Of a DNA stretch of 64,000 nucleotides, positions 9,232-19,540 are shown piece by piece. This DNA is from Marinobacterium litorale DSM 23545 (GTDB taxonomy: Bacteria; Pseudomonadota; Gammaproteobacteria; Pseudomonadales; Balneatricaceae), in the NCBI RefSeq assembly GCF_000428985.1, contig NZ_AUAZ01000022.1:1-64000 (forward strand), written 5' to 3'. Numbering within the stretch: position 1 is the stretch's first letter; each line of letters begins with the position of its first letter. Position numbers and translations under genes: made by a program. Below the pieces are notes generated by a model that saw only the letters and a program-made list of their open reading frames with translations, did no database searches and was not told where the DNA came from.

Positions 9232-10296
9232 TCACTCCTTACCCGAATTCAAAGGTTTGCCGGTGTAGCCGTAACCGTAAATACGTGGCCGGAAGTAGCG
9301 GTCGATAATCGGTGTCAGCGCATTCATGAACAACACCGCAAAACCGATCGCTTCCGGGAAGGAGCCCCAGCTGCGAATAATAAAGGCGACCACAGCGATA
9401 CCGGCGCCGAACATCAGTTGGCCGCTCTTGGTGGTTGGTGAGGTGACCATATCGGTGGCGATGAAAAAGGCCCCCAACATCATGCCCCCGGTGAGCAGGT
9501 GGAACACCGCGGGTTCAAAGCGTTCTGGGTGAATAACATTGAAAACGGTCGCCAGTACCGCCAGCGTTCCCAGCATCGCGACCGGGATATGCCAGGTGAT
9601 AACGCGCTTAAAGATCAGAAACAGGCCGCCGAGCAAAATAAGCAGGGCGGATGTCTCACCCATACTGCCGCGGGTGGAACCAAAGAGGTAATCGCCGGCA
9701 TTGTATATCTCGGGAATCGACTGGGTGACCGGTACATCCATGGTCAGTGCCGTTTTTACATGGCCAAGTGCTGTGGCGCCAGTAGCAGCGTCGGGAATCG
9801 GCATCGCCTCAAAGGTGATCATCAGGCCCTCAATAAAACTGGGTGCGTCGGCGCTGGTGATTGGTGTGACATCGATCCAGGTGGTCATCGGTACCGGGAA
9901 GGAGATCAGCAAACCGACGCGCGCGAGCATCGCCGGGTTGAATACGTTCTGGCCCAGACCTCCATAGAGATGCTTGCCGATCATAATGGCAAATGCCGTA
10001 CCCACCACAGCGATCCACCAGGGAGCCCAGGGGGGCAGGGTCATGGCGATCAGCCAGCCGGTGAGCAGGGCTGAACCGTCCTTACACGCCTGTAACGATC
10101 GTCCTGCCAGTTTCAGGCTGAGAAGCTCACAGCCAATGGCTGTGCCCAGGCAGAGTACAAACAGATTGATTGCTGGCCAGCCGAACAGGTAAAGCCCGAA
10201 CAGCGTCGCTGGTAACAGAGCCCCGCACACCAGCAACATGGTGCGCTGCACCGAGGTGCGGTTATGGGCGTGGGGGGAGGAGATCAACTGAGTCAT
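9232..10296 (-). CDS. rnfD: Rnf electron transport complex subunit D
   Basis: Polytopic membrane subunit of 354 residues with about nine hydrophobic segments. A second covalent FMN is expected at the threonine of DAATGATAL, the usual RnfD flavin motif. NqrB/RnfD-family sequence such as GGLGQNVFNPAM is clear. It overlaps rnfC by 4 bases and leads rnfG by 4 bases, so translation is probably coupled. Confidence 0.95.
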   Translation of the reverse strand: MTQLISSPHAHNRTSVQRTMLLVCGALLPATLFGLYLFGWPAINLFVLCLGTAIGCELLSLKLAGRSLQACKDGSALLTGWLIAMTLPPWAPWWIAVVGTAFAIMIGKHLYGGLGQNVFNPAMLARVGLLISFPVPMTTWIDVTPITSADAPSFIEGLMITFEAMPIPDAATGATALGHVKTALTMDVPVTQSIPEIYNAGDYLFGSTRGSMGETSALLILLGGLFLIFKRVITWHIPVAMLGTLAVLATVFNVIHPERFEPAVFHLLTGGMMLGAFFIATDMVTSPTTKSGQLMFGAGIAVVAFIIRSWGSFPEAIGFAVLFMNALTPIIDRYFRPRIYGYGYTGKPLNSGKE

Positions 10297-11822
10297 GATC
10301 CACTTTCCTCGCTGGCTTGTTCGGCTTCTTGTTTCGCCTTGGCCTCTTTTTCAGCTTTGGCACGCGCCTTGGCTTCTTTGGCTGCCTTGGCTTTCGCCGC
10401 TTTCTCGGCTTTAAGGCGGGCCTTTTCTTCCGCTTCACGTTCAAGGCGCGCCTTACGCGCCTCCGATAGCGACTTGGTCAGTTCGCCCTTGCGCTCCTGA
10501 ACCCGCTTCGCGCTCAGCTCCCCCTTGGCGAACTGGAAGTAGTGCACCAACGGGATATGGGAGGGACAAACGTAAGCACAGGAGCCACAGAGAATGCAGT
10601 CACGCAAACCAAACTCTTTGGCCCCATCGAAATCATCGCCTTTCGCGTGACGCGCCATCTCCAGGGGCACCAGGCCCATGGGACAGGCGGATACACAGCT
10701 GCCACAGCGTATGCAGGGGGATGCTTCGTTTTTGCTGATCTCGGGTGTCGCCAATGCGAGGATGCCGCTGGCGCCCTTGGTGATCGGGACATCGGCGGTA
10801 CGCAGAATCTGTCCCATCATCGGCCCGCCCATAACGATACGGGCCGGATCTTCGGTCAGTCCGCCACACTGTTCGAGCAGCCAGCTGACGGGTGTGCCCA
10901 GCAGGACTTCGACATTCTGAGGCGCCTCGATACAGGCACCGGAAACAGTGACCAGGCGCGAAATCAGCGGCTGATGTTCGTACAGCGCCTGATGGACGGC
11001 AAAAGCGGTGGCGACGTTATGCACCAGCGCGCCCACGTCGGAGCTGCGGCCGCCAGCCGGCACCTCTTTACCCATGATCGCCTGAATCAGCTGTTTGGCT
11101 GAACCCATTGGGTAGCGGGTCGGGATCGCCTGGATGGTGACGTCATCATAGTTGGCGGCTGCAGCCTGCATGGCCGCAATCGCTTCAGGCTTGTTATCTT
11201 CGATGCCGGCGACGATTCGGCGTGCACCAACCGCACGCTGAATCAGGCGTGCGCCGGAGATGATACCCTCGGCACGTTCGCGCATCAGCATATCGTCACA
11301 GGTCAGGTAGGGTTCGCACTCACTGCCATTCAGGATTAGGGTATCGATCTTCTGCCGGGCGCCGGACTTGAGTTTGAGCGCCGCCGGGAAGGTTGCACCA
11401 CCCAGGCCGACAATACCGGCCTGATCAACCCGGTCCGCAATCTCGCCCGGCTCCAGGGTCATCGGGTCCGCCAGCGGCTCAACCGGGACTGATTCGTCCA
11501 GGCCATCCGGCTCAATGGTGATCGCCTGAGTGGTCAGGCTGGACGGGTGCGGTGCCGTAATCTCGCCAACCGCCGTCACGGTGCCCGATGTCGGAGCATG
11601 CAGTGAGGCGCAGACGTCATCACCGGTCGAGGTGGCCAGTAACTCCCCCTTTTTAACCTGCTGCCCGACTTTAACGACCGGTTGAGCCGGCTTGCCCGCG
11701 TGTTGGCGCAATGGCAGGTTCAGTAGCGGGGGAATTCCCAGTTTTCGTACAGGCTGGCAGGTACTCTGTTCTTTGCGCTCTTCCGCATGAACCCCGCCAC
11801 GAATCTTGAGTTTATTGAACAT
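10293..11822 (-). CDS. rnfC: Rnf electron transport complex subunit C
   Basis: Peripheral NADH-binding subunit, 509 residues, with FMN and two [4Fe-4S] clusters. The glycine-rich GLGGATFPAALKL is the nucleotide site; the ferredoxin motifs CIRCGSCVSACP and CILCGSCAYVCPS lie at about 375-425. After about residue 430 there is an Ala/Lys/Glu-rich charged tail predicted to be coiled coil, a variable feature of proteobacterial RnfC. The start at 11822 is 3 bases from the end of rnfB. Confidence 0.95.
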   Translation of the reverse strand: MFNKLKIRGGVHAEERKEQSTCQPVRKLGIPPLLNLPLRQHAGKPAQPVVKVGQQVKKGELLATSTGDDVCASLHAPTSGTVTAVGEITAPHPSSLTTQAITIEPDGLDESVPVEPLADPMTLEPGEIADRVDQAGIVGLGGATFPAALKLKSGARQKIDTLILNGSECEPYLTCDDMLMRERAEGIISGARLIQRAVGARRIVAGIEDNKPEAIAAMQAAAANYDDVTIQAIPTRYPMGSAKQLIQAIMGKEVPAGGRSSDVGALVHNVATAFAVHQALYEHQPLISRLVTVSGACIEAPQNVEVLLGTPVSWLLEQCGGLTEDPARIVMGGPMMGQILRTADVPITKGASGILALATPEISKNEASPCIRCGSCVSACPMGLVPLEMARHAKGDDFDGAKEFGLRDCILCGSCAYVCPSHIPLVHYFQFAKGELSAKRVQERKGELTKSLSEARKARLEREAEEKARLKAEKAAKAKAAKEAKARAKAEKEAKAKQEAEQASEESGS

Positions 11823-11825
11823 AAC

Positions 11826-12350
11826 TTACGCCGCCGCCGGTTTGGGCCATTGCCAGTTATCGAGGGTTTCCTGTTCCGGATGCATACCGATGCAATCTTC
11901 CGGACAGGCGTCCACACACTTGCCGCAGCCGGTACAGGCATCGGCAAAGACCACATGGATCTGCTTGTTGGCGCCCATGATCGCGTCGGTGGGGCAGACG
12001 CGGTAGCAACGGCAGCATCCGGTACAGAGAGACTCTTCGATAGTGGCTGTCATCGGTTCAGAAGCCATGCCACTCAGGTCCGCATCCACGCCCAGTTTCT
12101 CGGCCAGCTGCTGTGCCAGCGCTCGGCCACCCGGGGGGCAGCAGGTGACTTCAGCTTCGCCATCAACCATCGCCTGGGCCGCACCACTGCATCCCGGGAA
12201 GCCGCATTGCCCGCAATGTGTACCGGGCAGCATGGACTCCACCTCCTTGACGATGGGGTTCTCTTCAACCGCGAAAATCTTATCGGCGTAACCGAGCAGG
12301 AAGCCCAGCGCCAGACCAAGCAGTGTCAGAACAGCAACAGCAGTAACCAT
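11826..12350 (-). CDS. rnfB: Rnf electron transport complex subunit B
   Basis: Ferredoxin-like subunit of 174 residues. An N-terminal transmembrane helix (about 1-25) is followed by a four-cysteine cluster motif (GTHCGQCGFPGC with a later CCPPGG) and two classical [4Fe-4S] motifs, CTGCCRCYRVCP and CTGCGKCVDACP. It passes electrons between RnfC and the membrane flavins or the external ferredoxin. It sits second in the operon, 29 bases after rnfA. Confidence 0.95.
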   Translation of the reverse strand: MVTAVAVLTLLGLALGFLLGYADKIFAVEENPIVKEVESMLPGTHCGQCGFPGCSGAAQAMVDGEAEVTCCPPGGRALAQQLAEKLGVDADLSGMASEPMTATIEESLCTGCCRCYRVCPTDAIMGANKQIHVVFADACTGCGKCVDACPEDCIGMHPEQETLDNWQWPKPAAA

Positions 12351-12379
12351 AGTGTGATTCTCCTTGCTTCAGAGACGGC

Positions 12380-12952
12380 TTAGACCAGGCCGCCAAAACC
12401 CATGAAAATCATCGACAGCAGACCCGCTGTCACAAGACCCACCGGCGTACCGGCAAATGTGGCTGGAACGTCGGACAGCGCCATACGCTCGCGCAGACCG
12501 GCAAAAATAATCAGGACCATAGAGAAGCCCAGGGAAGCGCCGATGCCATAAACCACGCTTTCAATAAAGCTGAGGCCTTCCTGGACGTTGATGAGAGCCA
12601 CGCCCAGCACCGCGCAGTTGGTGGTGATCAGAGGCAGGAAAATACCCAGCGTCTGGTGTAGCATCGGACTGGTTTTTTTCACCATCATCTCGGTGAACTG
12701 AACCACGGCAGCGACCACCAGGATGAATGAAATGATGCGCAGAAATTCAAGACCCAGCGGCTCGAGGATGTAGTACTCCATCAGCCAGCTGCTGACGCTG
12801 GAGAGCGTCAGCACGAAGGTGGTTGCCAGTCCCATACCCGTGGCTGTGCTGAATTTGTTGGACACGCCCATAAGCGGGCACAGCCCCAAGAATTTGACCA
12901 GAACCACGTTATTAACGAGGACTGTTCCGATTAGCAGAGTGATTAACTCCAT
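12380..12952 (-). CDS. rnfA: Rnf electron transport complex subunit A
   Basis: First gene of the rnf operon; integral membrane protein of 190 residues with six hydrophobic segments and the family sequence [20 protein letters not shown]. The frame is open from a TTG at 12961, but the ATG at 12952 has an AGGAG site at the right distance and matches the usual RnfA N-terminus. It is read divergently from nifL from a sigma-54 promoter at 13003-13018, marking this as the nif-regulated Rnf copy. Confidence 0.95.
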   Translation of the reverse strand: MELITLLIGTVLVNNVVLVKFLGLCPLMGVSNKFSTATGMGLATTFVLTLSSVSSWLMEYYILEPLGLEFLRIISFILVVAAVVQFTEMMVKKTSPMLHQTLGIFLPLITTNCAVLGVALINVQEGLSFIESVVYGIGASLGFSMVLIIFAGLRERMALSDVPATFAGTPVGLVTAGLLSMIFMGFGGLV

Positions 12953-13002
12953 AGCGTGCAACTCCTTCAGGACACCCGTTGCGGATAACTCGTAACCGGT
13001 GC

Positions 13003-13018
13003 TGCACCAAGCATGCCA
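13003..13018 (-). promoter_or_regulatory. Sigma-54 promoter of the rnf operon
   Basis: On the minus strand TGGCATGCTTGGTGCA has GG and GC separated by exactly 10 bases, with a single mismatch to the TTGC part of the consensus. It lies 50 bases before the rnfA start and has NifA-type sites upstream at 13080 and 13122. Confidence 0.8.
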
Positions 13019-13079
13019 TGGGTAAATAATTGATTTAAAAGGATATGATGGGTAGATGGATCTGTTTGAATGGCGACAT

Positions 13080-13095
13080 TGTCGTTTTTGTAACA
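13080..13095. promoter_or_regulatory. NifA upstream activator site (TGT-N10-ACA)
   Basis: TGTCGTTTTTGTAACA matches the NifA consensus exactly. It lies about 60 bases from the rnfA sigma-54 promoter and about 95 bases from the nifL one, so it could serve both directions. Confidence 0.7.
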
Positions 13096-13121
13096 GATCG
13101 GTGCACGTGTGCCCCTTTTAG

Positions 13122-13137
13122 TGTCATATTGGTTACA
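13122..13137. promoter_or_regulatory. Second NifA upstream activator site
   Basis: TGTCATATTGGTTACA is a second exact TGT-N10-ACA site, 42 bases from the first (four helical turns, so both are on the same DNA face). It is about 50 bases from the nifL promoter and 105 from the rnfA one. Confidence 0.7.
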
Positions 13138-13188
13138 CAGGTGTCGCCGGACAGGTACTGAAAGCGACAAAAAGGGTTTCCCCATCAA

Positions 13189-13204
13189 TGGCGCGGTTAT
13201 TGCT
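13189..13204 (+). promoter_or_regulatory. Sigma-54 promoter of nifLA
   Basis: TGGCGCGGTTATTGCT is a full match to the -24/-12 consensus (GG-N10-GC), 39 bases before the nifL start. With the two NifA sites upstream this predicts autoactivation of nifLA. I looked for NtrC sites (GCAC-N7-GTGC) in 12953-13243 and did not find a good one. Confidence 0.85.
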
Positions 13205-13231
13205 TGACACCCCCCTATACCCGTCACCTAA

Positions 13232-14824
<1,593 letters not shown>

Positions 14825-14834
14825 GGAGGTGATG

Positions 14835-16451
14835 ATGACGACAAACGGAATTTTTACCCCCAGGAATCGCTCCGAGCTGCTTGACCGGCAGCTCAGTGTG
14901 TTAAGTATTGTCTGTCGTACCCTGACTCGCTCGCTGGACCTCAATGAAAGCCTGGCAGAGCTGCTGAAGGTGCTGCACGTTGAGGGGGGAATGAAACACG
15001 GTTTGGTGGCATTGATGGATCCCGAACTGGGTGAACTCTGTGTCAGTGCTGTCCACAGCGGTTCCGAGATGGTGCAGCAGGCAAAGAATGCGGTGCGCTA
15101 CCGCCGTGGTGAAGGGATTATCGGTACCATTCTGCAAAGCGGTCATTCGGTGGTGCTGCCCAAACTGGCATCGGAGCCTAAATTCCTGGATCGTCTCGCG
15201 CTGTATGACTGGGAAGCGCCTTTTATCGGAGTTCCGCTCAAGGATCAGAGCGGCGAGGTGATGGGGGTTCTCAGTGCTCAGCCAGCATCCGAACTGGAGG
15301 AGTTTCTGTCGGATGAATCTCGCTTTATGGAGATGGTCGGTAACCTGATCGTACAGGCGGTTCGATTGCTGTCACAGGTACAGACTCAGCAGCGTAACCT
15401 GACTGACGAGCGTGATGAACTGCGGCGAGCAGTGCGTGGCAAGTTCGGGTTTGAGAATCTGATGGTTGGCCATACGGTGCCGATGAAGCAGGTTTTTGAT
15501 CAGATTCGCCGTGTCGCGAAGTGGGATACCACGGTCCTGATCCGGGGTGAGTCCGGCACCGGTAAAGAGTTGGTGGCTTGTGCAATTCACTACAACTCAC
15601 CCAAGGCGCATAACCCCTTTGTTAAGCTCAACTGCGCTGCGCTGCCGGAAAACCTGCTCGAATCGGAGCTTTTCGGTCACGAAAAAGGGGCCTTCACCGG
15701 TGCTGTAAAGATGCGCCAGGGTCGTTTTGAACAGGCCGATGGCGGGACGCTGTTTCTGGATGAGATCGGAGAGATCTCGCCGCTGTTCCAGGCCAAACTG
15801 CTTCGGGTGCTGCAGGAAGGTGAGTTTGAGCGTGTCGGGGGCAACAAGACGATTCGCGTCAACGTACGGATCGTGGCAGCGACCAACCGGGATCTGGAAA
15901 ACGAGGTGCGCGAGGGGAACTTCCGCGAAGACCTCTATTATCGCTTGAACATCATGCCGATCAATCTGCCGGCCTTACGCGAGCGCAAAGCCGATATCCC
16001 TGAGTTGTGTAACTTCCTGCTGGAGAAGCTCTCCCAGAATCAGGGGCGCAAGCTGACTCTGGATGACGCGGCGGTGCGGGTGCTGATGGGACACGCCTGG
16101 CCCGGCAACGTGCGCGAACTGGAAAATGTATTGGAACGCGCCGCGATCATGACCGAGGACGGGGTTATCGAGCCCTCTATTCTCTCTCTCCAGGGGCTGG
16201 ATATGCAGCGCCAACCCGCACCGATGGCGCCTCAGGCACCGATAATGGCTCCGATCCCGCCTGCCGGAAGTTATGGCGGTGATACAGGGCGTTCTCTGGA
16301 TGATCCGGGCATGGACGAGCGTGAGCGGGTCATTGCCGCGCTGGAGCAGGCCGGCTGGGTCCAGGCCAAGGCGGCGCGGCTGTTGAACATGACACCGCGT
16401 CAGATCGCCTATCGCATTCAAACCATGAATATCGATGTGAAGAAAATCTGA
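14835..16451 (+). CDS. nifA: Nif-specific sigma-54 activator NifA
   Basis: Master activator of the nif promoters. An N-terminal GAF domain (about 20-180) is followed by an AAA+ domain with Walker A GESGTGKE, the sigma-54 contact loop GAFTGA and Walker [12 protein letters not shown], then a Pro-rich linker and a C-terminal helix-turn-helix ([19 protein letters not shown]). No Cys-x4-Cys linker is present, so it should not sense oxygen itself, agreeing with control by NifL. GTG 14829 and ATG 14832 and 14835 are all in frame; I take 14835 because it has the best spacing from GAGGAGG. Confidence 0.95.
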   Translation: MTTNGIFTPRNRSELLDRQLSVLSIVCRTLTRSLDLNESLAELLKVLHVEGGMKHGLVALMDPELGELCVSAVHSGSEMVQQAKNAVRYRRGEGIIGTILQSGHSVVLPKLASEPKFLDRLALYDWEAPFIGVPLKDQSGEVMGVLSAQPASELEEFLSDESRFMEMVGNLIVQAVRLLSQVQTQQRNLTDERDELRRAVRGKFGFENLMVGHTVPMKQVFDQIRRVAKWDTTVLIRGESGTGKELVACAIHYNSPKAHNPFVKLNCAALPENLLESELFGHEKGAFTGAVKMRQGRFEQADGGTLFLDEIGEISPLFQAKLLRVLQEGEFERVGGNKTIRVNVRIVAATNRDLENEVREGNFREDLYYRLNIMPINLPALRERKADIPELCNFLLEKLSQNQGRKLTLDDAAVRVLMGHAWPGNVRELENVLERAAIMTEDGVIEPSILSLQGLDMQRQPAPMAPQAPIMAPIPPAGSYGGDTGRSLDDPGMDERERVIAALEQAGWVQAKAARLLNMTPRQIAYRIQTMNIDVKKI

Positions 16452-16471
16452 ACCTGTTTGAAGCTTCCAAT

Positions 16472-16494
16472 GGCGCCTCCGGGCGCCTTTTTTA
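16472..16494 (+). terminator. Rho-independent terminator after nifLA
   Basis: GGCGCC-TCCG-GGCGCC hairpin followed directly by seven T residues. It separates nifLA from the nifB promoter. Confidence 0.9.
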
Positions 16495-16529
16495 TATCTG
16501 GCCGCCGTGGGTTTTCGTCATAAAAGGTG

Positions 16530-16545
16530 TGTCGTAGATACGACA
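16530..16545. promoter_or_regulatory. NifA upstream activator site before nifB
   Basis: TGTCGTAGATACGACA is an exact TGT-N10-ACA site whose whole 16 bases are nearly palindromic. It lies 84 bases before the nifB -24 element. Confidence 0.8.
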
Positions 16546-16552
16546 ACCGCTA

Positions 16553-16574
16553 TTGATCTGTATCACAAAGCACA
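16553..16574. promoter_or_regulatory. Overlapping FNR/Anr-like box and second NifA site
   Basis: TTGATCTGTATCAC (16553-16566) matches the FNR/Anr consensus TTGAT-N4-ATCAA at all but the last base. It overlaps TGTATCACAAAGCACA (16559-16574), a second TGT-N10-ACA site. If both are used, an oxygen regulator and NifA would compete for the same DNA. Confidence 0.45.
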
Positions 16575-16628
16575 ACGAAATGACAGTTAAGCAAATTCAT
16601 TCGTCTTTATAAACAATAGGTTACGTCG

Positions 16629-16644
16629 TGGCCCGCCGATTGCA
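16629..16644 (+). promoter_or_regulatory. Sigma-54 promoter of the nifB operon
   Basis: TGGCCCGCCGATTGCA is a full -24/-12 match (GG-N10-GC), 67 bases before the nifB start. Confidence 0.88.
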
Positions 16645-16711
16645 ACCTCCTCAGCAGCAGGTGATCTGCATCTGACAACCGGCCCAAGGGGCCCGCAGAG
16701 GAGTGAATCCG

Positions 16712-18220
16712 ATGGAGTTGACAGTCCTGAACGAAACACAGAGCGAAAGCGGTGGGGGTTGCTCGTCCAGCTCTTGCGGCAGCAGCAACGATCAACTCGG
16801 CCATCTGCCCGATGCTATCAAGGAAAAGGTCCATAACCATCCTTGCTATTCGGAAGAGGCGCACCACTATTTTGCGCGTATGCATGTAGCCGTCGCACCG
16901 GCGTGCAATATTCAGTGTCATTACTGTAACCGTAAATACGACTGTGCCAACGAATCACGCCCGGGCGTCGTCTCCGAGCTGCTGACTCCGGATCAGGCCG
17001 TGAAGAAGACCAAAGCGGTCGCCGCGACCATTCCGCAGATGACCGTTCTTGGCATCGCGGGCCCTGGCGATCCTCTGGCCAACCCGGAACGCACGTTCGA
17101 GACATTCCGTCGCCTGAGTGCCGAAGCACCGGATATCAAGCTGTGTGTTTCCACCAACGGTCTGGCACTGCCGGATGCGGTTGAAGAACTGGCCCAGCAC
17201 AACATCGATCACGTGACGATCACCATCAACTGCGTGGATCCGGAGATCGGTGCCAAGATCTATCCGTGGATCTTCTGGAACAACCGTCGTATCCGCGGCA
17301 AGAAAGCGGCCAAAATCCTGATCGAGCAGCAGCAGAAAGGGCTAGAGATGCTGGTTGAACGCGGCATCCTGGTCAAGGTTAACTCCGTCATGATTCCGGG
17401 CGTCAACGACGATCACCTCAAGGAGGTGAGCCGGATCGTGAAGCAGAAGGGCGCTTTCCTGCACAACGTTATGCCGCTGATTGCCGAAGCCGAGCACGGT
17501 ACGTTCTACGGCGTCATGGGTCAGCGTGGTCCGTCCAACGAGGAGCTGATGGAGCTTCAGGACGAATGTGCCGGTGACATGAACATGATGCGTCACTGCC
17601 GTCAGTGCCGTGCCGACGCGGTGGGCCTGCTGGGCGAAGACCGTGGTGATGAGTTCACCATCGACAAGATCGAAGAGATGGAGATCGATTACGACGAAGC
17701 GATGAAGAAGCGCGCCGTGATCCATCAGGGTATCGCCGAAGAGCTCGCCGAGAAAGAGAAAAAGCGTGCTGCGCTGGCTGCGGTGAAGGTTCCCAGTGGG
17801 CCAAGCGTAGAGAACACGAACTTCCGCCCGGTGATGATGGCTGTGGCCACCAGTGGTGGCGGCATGATCAACCAGCACTTTGGGCATGCCACTGAGTTCC
17901 TGATCTATGAGGCTTCTTCTCAGGGCGTACGCTTTATCCAACACCGCAAGGTTGATCAGTACTGCATCGGTAACGATACCTGCGGCGAGAAGGAAAGCGC
18001 CCTGGCTGGCAGCATCCGCTCCCTGTCCGGTTGTGAAGTCGTCCTCTGTTCCAAAATTGGTTTTGAGCCTTGGGGGCTGCTCGAAGAGGCGGGTATTCAG
18101 CCCAATGGCGAGCATGCCATGGAGCCGATCGAGGAAGCGATTATCGCCGTCTATGAAGAGATGATCGCGACTGGGAAGCTCGACGAGTCCCGGGTAAGCG
18201 ATACCCAGATGAGCGCATGA
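16712..18220 (+). CDS. nifB: Nitrogenase FeMo-cofactor core enzyme NifB
   Basis: Radical-SAM enzyme that builds NifB-co, the 8Fe-9S-carbide precursor of FeMo-co. The radical-SAM cysteines are in CNIQCHYC (about residues 65-72) within PACNIQCHYCNRKYDC. A C-terminal NifX/NafY-like domain (about 370-490, with HFGHATEFLIYE) carries the product, the two-domain form usual in gammaproteobacteria. GTG 16703 is in frame, but ATG 16712 is better placed after AGAGGAG, giving 502 residues. It is the first gene of a long operon running to about 23030. Confidence 0.96.
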   Translation: MELTVLNETQSESGGGCSSSSCGSSNDQLGHLPDAIKEKVHNHPCYSEEAHHYFARMHVAVAPACNIQCHYCNRKYDCANESRPGVVSELLTPDQAVKKTKAVAATIPQMTVLGIAGPGDPLANPERTFETFRRLSAEAPDIKLCVSTNGLALPDAVEELAQHNIDHVTITINCVDPEIGAKIYPWIFWNNRRIRGKKAAKILIEQQQKGLEMLVERGILVKVNSVMIPGVNDDHLKEVSRIVKQKGAFLHNVMPLIAEAEHGTFYGVMGQRGPSNEELMELQDECAGDMNMMRHCRQCRADAVGLLGEDRGDEFTIDKIEEMEIDYDEAMKKRAVIHQGIAEELAEKEKKRAALAAVKVPSGPSVENTNFRPVMMAVATSGGGMINQHFGHATEFLIYEASSQGVRFIQHRKVDQYCIGNDTCGEKESALAGSIRSLSGCEVVLCSKIGFEPWGLLEEAGIQPNGEHAMEPIEEAIIAVYEEMIATGKLDESRVSDTQMSA

Positions 18221-18230
18221 GGAGGTCGTC

Positions 18231-18509
18231 ATGTCACTGAGCATTATCGATACGTGCGTCAACTGCTGGGCCTGTCTGGATGTCTGCCCCAGCGATGCGA
18301 TCTACGATGACAAGCCGCACTTCATGATCGATGCCAAGAAATGTACCGAGTGTGAAGGGGATCACGCCGATCCTCAGTGTGCGAGCATCTGCCCCATCGA
18401 AGGCGCCATTCTTGATGCAGCGGGCGAAGCGGTCAATCCGCCGGGCTCTCTGACCGGGATCCCGCCGGAGATGATGGAAAAGGCGATGGCTGAAATTCAG
18501 TCGCGTTAA
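18231..18509 (+). CDS. fdxN: NifB-associated 2[4Fe-4S] ferredoxin
   Basis: Ferredoxin of 92 residues with CVNCWACLDVCP and CTECEGDHADPQCASICP, the second motif having the long insert typical of the Allochromatium/Azotobacter FdxN type. In Azotobacter FdxN supports NifB activity, probably as electron donor for radical SAM chemistry. It starts 10 bases after nifB, behind a GAGGTCG ribosome site. Confidence 0.93.
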   Translation: MSLSIIDTCVNCWACLDVCPSDAIYDDKPHFMIDAKKCTECEGDHADPQCASICPIEGAILDAAGEAVNPPGSLTGIPPEMMEKAMAEIQSR

Positions 18510-18518
18510 GGGGGCGAT

Positions 18519-18941
18519 ATGGTGCAGGTGGTGTTTTACGAAAAGCCCGGTTGTATCAACAACCGTAAACAGAAAAAGTTGCTGGAAGAGGCGGGACACT
18601 CGCTGGATGCCCGCAATCTGCTGAAGGCTGACTGGACACCGCAAAGCCTGCGCCCGTTCCTGGGTGATGAGATTACCGGGTGGATCAACAAAAGCCACCC
18701 AGGCGTTAAGTCCGGTGAGGTATCGCTGGACTACAGCCAACCTGAAGCGGTTCTGGCACAGATGTGTGCTGATCCGCTCCTTATTCGACGCCCGTTGATG
18801 GATATCGACGGGCAGTGCTTGCAGGGCTTTGAGGCGGACCGTATAGATCAGATGATCGGTCTGACGCGTCTGCCTCAGGAAGACATCGAAAGCTGCCCCA
18901 AATCCCACAGTCGCGATGGCTGCCGGATGGAGGGTCAGTGA
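18519..18941 (+). CDS. nifO: NifO, ArsC/Spx-like thioredoxin-fold protein
   Basis: The 140-residue sequence begins VQVVFYEKPGCINNRKQKKLL, an ArsC/Spx-fold N-terminus with the single cysteine of the YEKPGC motif, and includes IRRPLMDIDG, also typical. The position between fdxN and nifQ is that of nifO in Azotobacter, where it affects molybdenum use and nitrate-related control. Its biochemical activity is not known. Its stop codon overlaps the nifQ start. Confidence 0.88.
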   Translation: MVQVVFYEKPGCINNRKQKKLLEEAGHSLDARNLLKADWTPQSLRPFLGDEITGWINKSHPGVKSGEVSLDYSQPEAVLAQMCADPLLIRRPLMDIDGQCLQGFEADRIDQMIGLTRLPQEDIESCPKSHSRDGCRMEGQ

Positions 18942-19537
18942 TGGCGATGGTGGCTTTGCAGGCAATGAGCCAGTTCGAGCGATTGATGGCGGTCGCGGCG
19001 GGTGGAGAAACCGGCCGTCATCTCGCTCACCTAATTCTCGGTCCACGCACGGGCGTGGGCGCCTTACCTTTTAATCTGGGGCTGGATGCATCGCGCTTTG
19101 ACGCGCTGGTCAACCGCTACTTCCCCGGCGCGGGCGATGAGCTCTTGCCGGAATGTGGCAGTGAACACCTGCTGGAGGCGCGCTCAGCCATGCGCGAAGA
19201 GCTGCTCGCCCTTCGGGATGACGAGCGAGTGGAGCTGGTGGATCTGCTGGAGGCATATCGTGTGAGCGAGGTTCCCGAGGAGCTGTCGATTATCATTGCG
19301 GCAGCCTGCCTGGGTGGCGATCACCTGTGGCGGGACCTGGGGCTGCCGGACAGAATAGCGCTGAGTGAGCTGATGGCGTTTGCCTATCCTGAGCTCAAGG
19401 CACTGAATGACCGCGATATGAAGTGGAAGCGCTTCTTCTATAAACAGCTCTGTGAGCGTGGCGGTGGCTATGTCTGCCGCGCGCCGAGCTGTGATCAGTG
19501 CAGTGCCTACAGCGATTGCTTCGGTCCCGAGGAGTGA
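18941..19537 (+). CDS. nifQ: Molybdenum-processing protein NifQ
   Basis: Supplies a Mo-Fe-S cluster as molybdenum donor to NifEN/NifH during FeMo-co synthesis. The 198 residues end with CRAPSCDQCSAYSDC, the conserved Cys-x4-Cys-x2-Cys-x5-Cys ligands. ATG 18941 overlaps the nifO stop (TGATG) and lies 8 bases from AGGG; GTG 18938 is a less likely start. Confidence 0.94.
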   Translation: MAMVALQAMSQFERLMAVAAGGETGRHLAHLILGPRTGVGALPFNLGLDASRFDALVNRYFPGAGDELLPECGSEHLLEARSAMREELLALRDDERVELVDLLEAYRVSEVPEELSIIIAAACLGGDHLWRDLGLPDRIALSELMAFAYPELKALNDRDMKWKRFFYKQLCERGGGYVCRAPSCDQCSAYSDCFGPEE

Positions 19538-19540
19538 TCC

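Noticed and set aside
17342-18262. Open frame of 306 codons antisense to nifB and fdxN
   Set aside because: Crosses two well-supported genes and has no family features.
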